In this document: piece by piece, positions 7,090 to 9,089 of the stretch
Position numbering within the stretch: position 1 is the stretch's first letter
Layout of the letters: every line of letters starts with the position of its first letter
DNA from: Burkholderiales bacterium
GTDB lineage: Bacteria; Pseudomonadota; Gammaproteobacteria; Burkholderiales; JAEUMW01
Reading direction: 5' to 3'
Assembly (NCBI GenBank): GCA_016791285.1
Contig: JAEUMX010000238.1
Span: 1 to 9,089 of the forward strand
Length of the DNA stretch: 9,089 bases
Notes under the pieces: model-generated
What the model saw: only the letters and a program-made list of their open reading frames with translations
Databases searched by the model: none
What the model was told of the DNA's origin: nothing
Made by a program: the position numbers and the translations under genes

Positions 7090-7545
7090 ATGATGGAGCA
7101 AACTGCCGATCACGCTCCTATCGGGCACCATGCAGCATTCCGTTGGCCGGTGCGCGTCTATTACGAAGACACCGACGTGGGCGGCGTGGTCTATTACGCC
7201 AACTACCTCAAGTTCATGGAGCGGGCGCGCACCGAATGGCTGCGCGCGAAGGGGTTCGAACTTCCGACGCTCGAAGACGAGCACGGCATCCTGTTCGTCG
7301 TGCGCGCAGTAGACATCGAGTATCTCAAGCCCGCCCGCTTCAACGACGCACTCGTCGTGACGCTGGAACTCTGCGAGCACGGCCGCAGTCAGATCACGGT
7401 TTCGCAGCGGGTGCTCCGCGGGCACGAAGTGCTCACCAGAGCCCGCGTCCGGGCCGTGTGCGTCGATACGCAGACCATGAGGCCGACCCGCATCCCGCCG
7501 GTCGTCCTGCATCGACTTCTCTCCATACAATCGGAATCGGATTAA
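7090..7545 (+). CDS. ybgC: Tol-Pal-associated acyl-CoA thioesterase YbgC
   Basis: This is a hot-dog-fold 4-hydroxybenzoyl-CoA-type thioesterase. The characteristic block is WPVRVYYEDTDVGGVVYYAN, followed by LKFMERARTEWLR. The Asp in EDTD is the expected catalytic residue, and the His seen in E. coli's VVYH is Tyr here, as in a number of relatives. The family acts on short or medium acyl-CoA and is associated with phospholipid metabolism and the Tol-Pal locus. The start is uncertain. GTG 7048, ATG 7054, ATG 7090 and ATG 7093 are all in frame and none has a good Shine-Dalgarno. ATG 7090 gives 151 residues, closer to the family's roughly 135 than the 165 from 7048. The conserved domain begins near 7140. 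The stop is 4 nt before tolQ. Confidence 0.92.
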   Translation: MMEQTADHAPIGHHAAFRWPVRVYYEDTDVGGVVYYANYLKFMERARTEWLRAKGFELPTLEDEHGILFVVRAVDIEYLKPARFNDALVVTLELCEHGRSQITVSQRVLRGHEVLTRARVRAVCVDTQTMRPTRIPPVVLHRLLSIQSESD

Positions 7546-7549
7546 CAAC

Positions 7550-8227
7550 GTGAAGACCGGTATCGCCACAGACCTTTCGCTTTGGGGCCTCGTAGCCAAT
7601 GCGAGCCTGCTCGTGCAGATCGTGATGGCGATCCTGCTCATCGTCTCGCTGCAGAGCTGGTGGTACATCTTCATGAAGATGTTCACGATCCGCCGCGCGC
7701 TCAAGCAGACCGACGATTTCGAGCGCAGCTTCTGGAGCGGGTCCGACTTGAGCGAGCTCTATCGCGGCGCGGCGCAGCCGTCGGGCAGCATGGAGAAGAT
7801 CTTCGAGTCCGGGTTCCGCGAGTTCGTGAAGTTGAAGCAGCAGCCGAACATGGAGCTCTCGGTGGCGATGGATGGGGTGCGGCGGGCGATGCGCGCCACC
7901 TATCAGCGGGAGATGGATTTCCTCGAATCGCACCTCTCGTTTCTCGCCTCGGTGGGTTCCGTGAGTCCCTACATCGGCCTCTTCGGCACGGTGTGGGGCA
8001 TCATGCACGCCTTCCGCGGGCTCGCGAACGTCGTGCAGGCAACACTCGCGTCGGTCGCGCCCGGCATCGCCGAGGCCCTGGTGGCGACCGCGATGGGCCT
8101 GTTCGCCGCCATCCCCGCGGTGATCGCGTATAACCGCTACGCGTACGACATCAACCGCATCGCCACCCGCTTCGAGAGCTTCATGGAGGAGTTCTCGAAC
8201 ATCCTGCAGAGGCAGGCCGGAAGATGA
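7550..8227 (+). CDS. tolQ: Tol-Pal system proton-channel subunit TolQ
   Basis: TolQ is the MotA/ExbB-family inner-membrane protein that forms the proton-driven motor with TolR. This 225-residue protein has a periplasmic N-terminus and a first membrane helix (about 17-36, rich in Leu/Ile/Val), then SWWYIFMKMFTIRRA. A cytoplasmic domain (about 50-130) follows, then two further helices at about 131-155 (SVSPYIGLFGTVWGIMHAF) and 168-194 (IAEALVATAMGLFAAIPA). T147 and T180 correspond in spacing to the channel threonines T145 and T178 of E. coli. The start is GTG 7550, 4 nt after ybgC and without a clear Shine-Dalgarno, suggesting coupling. The stop overlaps the tolR start by 4 nt (ATGA). Confidence 0.96.
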   Translation: MKTGIATDLSLWGLVANASLLVQIVMAILLIVSLQSWWYIFMKMFTIRRALKQTDDFERSFWSGSDLSELYRGAAQPSGSMEKIFESGFREFVKLKQQPNMELSVAMDGVRRAMRATYQREMDFLESHLSFLASVGSVSPYIGLFGTVWGIMHAFRGLANVVQATLASVAPGIAEALVATAMGLFAAIPAVIAYNRYAYDINRIATRFESFMEEFSNILQRQAGR

Positions 8228-8643
8228 TGGTCGAGCGCCGTTCCGGCCGCCGGCTCATGAACCAGATCAACGTCGTGCCGTATATCGACGTGATGCTGGT
8301 GCTGCTCGTCATCTTCATGGTGACCGCGCCGCTCATGAATCCCGGGCAGGTCGAACTGCCGTCGGTGGGAAAAAGCGCGCAGCCGCCGGTGGCACCGCTC
8401 GAAGTCATCATCCGTGCCGACAAGACCCTGCTGCTGCGCGACCGCGAACGCACGGGCGACGAGCGCAAGGTGTCGCGCGATGAGCTCCTTCGCATGCTGC
8501 GCGACCGGCAGACGAAGAACCCGGACCAGCCGGTGGTGATCTCGGCGGACAAGAGCGTGCGCTACGAAGTGGTCATGGACGTGATGGACCTCCTGCAGCG
8601 CAGCCAGGTCAAACGCATCGGCCTGCTCGTGCAACCGAAGTGA
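8224..8643 (+). CDS. tolR: Tol-Pal system protein TolR
   Basis: TolR is the ExbD-family partner of TolQ, a single-pass inner-membrane protein with a periplasmic dimerisation domain. The 139-residue protein has a short basic cytoplasmic N-terminus ending MNQINVVPYIDVMLVLLVIF. The membrane helix is about 17-37 and carries the proton-carrying Asp D22, equivalent to E. coli D23. The ELPSVGKSAQPP linker and the periplasmic domain ending VMDLLQRSQVKRIGLLVQPK follow. ATG 8224 overlaps the tolQ stop by 4 nt, and ATG 8227 is an equally possible start one codon later. GGAAG just upstream is a weak ribosome binding site. The TGA overlaps the tolA GTG. Confidence 0.96.
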   Translation: MMVERRSGRRLMNQINVVPYIDVMLVLLVIFMVTAPLMNPGQVELPSVGKSAQPPVAPLEVIIRADKTLLLRDRERTGDERKVSRDELLRMLRDRQTKNPDQPVVISADKSVRYEVVMDVMDLLQRSQVKRIGLLVQPK

Positions 8644-9089
8644 GCGCGCTCGACGGCCAGCGGGAACCGGAGCGTGCGCTGTCCGGCGCGCTGTCCGTCG
8701 CCGTCCATCTGATCTTCCTCGTCATGCTCCTCTTCACCGTGACGTGGCAGCGCAAGCCGCCGGAGCCCGTGAGCGTCGATCTGTGGCAGGACCTGCCTTC
8801 GACGCCCGGCCCCAAGCCGACCCCGCAGCCGCCCCGGGAAGAGGTGAAACCGCCTCCGCCGCCGCCCCCGCCGCCCAAGGTCGAAGCGAAGCCACCGCCA
8901 CCGCCGCCGCCACCGAAGGCGGAGCCGAAACCCGAGCCGAAATCCGAGCCCAAGCCCGACATCGCGCTCAAGGAAAAGCTCGAGCGCGAAAAGCGGGAGA
9001 AGGAACGGCTGGAGCACGAGAAGGTCGAGCGCGAGAAGCGGGAGAAGGAGCGGATCGAAAAGCAGAAGCAGCTCGAGGAAGACAAGCGC
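8640..9089 (+). CDS. tolA: TolA, N-terminal part (gene runs off the right edge)
   Basis: The first 150 codons of tolA are present with no stop. The GTG overlaps the tolR TGA (GTGA). TolA is the inner-membrane-anchored periplasm-spanning rod that transmits TolQR energy to TolB/Pal. A cytoplasmic N-terminus leads into one membrane helix (about 14-35) containing S19-x-x-x-H23, the TolQR-contacting S-x-x-x-H pattern seen in E. coli TolA. After WQRKPPEPVSVDLWQDLP comes a proline-rich segment with a run of nine Pro (71-79, positions 8850-8876) and a run of eight Pro (85-92, positions 8892-8915). Next is a highly charged Lys/Glu/Arg helical region (about 110 onward), the start of domain II. The C-terminal domain III lies outside the window. 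Family members lacking such long Pro runs are common, so this version is proline-rich. Confidence 0.93.
   Translation, partial: MSALDGQREPERALSGALSVAVHLIFLVMLLFTVTWQRKPPEPVSVDLWQDLPSTPGPKPTPQPPREEVKPPPPPPPPPKVEAKPPPPPPPPKAEPKPEPKSEPKPDIALKEKLEREKREKERLEHEKVEREKREKERIEKQKQLEEDKR
8979..9068 (+). repeat. Two tandem 45-bp units in tolA domain II
   Basis: Residues 114-128 and 129-143 of TolA are near-identical 15-residue units, LEREKREKERLEHEK and VEREKREKERIEKQK, encoded at 8979-9023 and 9024-9068. The DNA is also strongly similar (GAGCGCGA-AAGCGGGAGAAGGA in both), implying recent duplication. Copy number may continue past the window. Such repeats are typical of the long helical domain of TolA and can vary in number between strains. 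Confidence 0.8.

Noticed and set aside
8850..8915. CCG-rich tract as a simple-sequence repeat or CRISPR-like array
   Set aside because: It is explained by polyproline codons in the tolA reading frame. The codons are mixed (CCG, CCC, CCA, CCT) with no spacers.
8609..9085. Ser/Gly-rich minus-strand frame opposite tolA
   Set aside because: It is an artefact of the Lys/Glu/Pro-rich tolA codons read in reverse.

Overview
The window looks like a chromosomal segment of a G+C-rich proteobacterium, most likely a betaproteobacterium. The reasons are the high G+C of the core genes (38 of 60 bases in 5761-5820), the gene order yebC-ruvC-ruvA-ruvB-ybgC-tolQ-tolR-tolA, and protein details such as the RuvC N-terminus [15 protein letters not shown] and the proline-rich TolA. 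No rRNA or other strong taxonomic marker is present, so the class is an inference.

Left part (1-2500), accessory. This stretch has lower G+C (30 of 60 bases in 1201-1260) and is a small graveyard around one intact cassette. It holds the 3' end of a RelE-family toxin (2-136), a short remnant of the C-terminus of a type III-like adenine DNA methyltransferase (about 146-295), an intact two-gene pair (323-2202), and a frameshifted, truncated start of a RelE-domain/helicase-type protein (2219-2426). The pair encodes an ABC/AAA_21-type ATPase and a TOPRIM-like DUF4276-type protein. It resembles the ATPase plus TOPRIM-nuclease organisation of several anti-phage systems and is the best candidate for an interesting system here.

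Middle (2503-4085). A YjgR/DUF853 (HerA-like) ATPase lies on the minus strand, convergent with the accessory block and divergent from yebC. The 89-bp divergent gap carries weak back-to-back promoter candidates.

Right part (4086-9089), core. yebC (translation/regulatory factor) is followed by ruvC, ruvA and ruvB, the complete Holliday-junction branch-migration and resolution machinery. Then come ybgC (acyl-CoA thioesterase), tolQ, tolR and the 5' part of tolA, the energised half of the Tol-Pal envelope system. Genes are close or overlapping (4-nt overlaps tolQ/tolR and tolR/tolA, 4-nt gap ybgC/tolQ, 7-nt gap ruvB's upstream side), so the block is probably read as one or a few operons. All the main catalytic residues that could be checked are present. 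tolA runs off the right edge; tolB and pal are expected next. No tRNA, rRNA, CRISPR array, insertion sequence or clear intrinsic terminator was seen.
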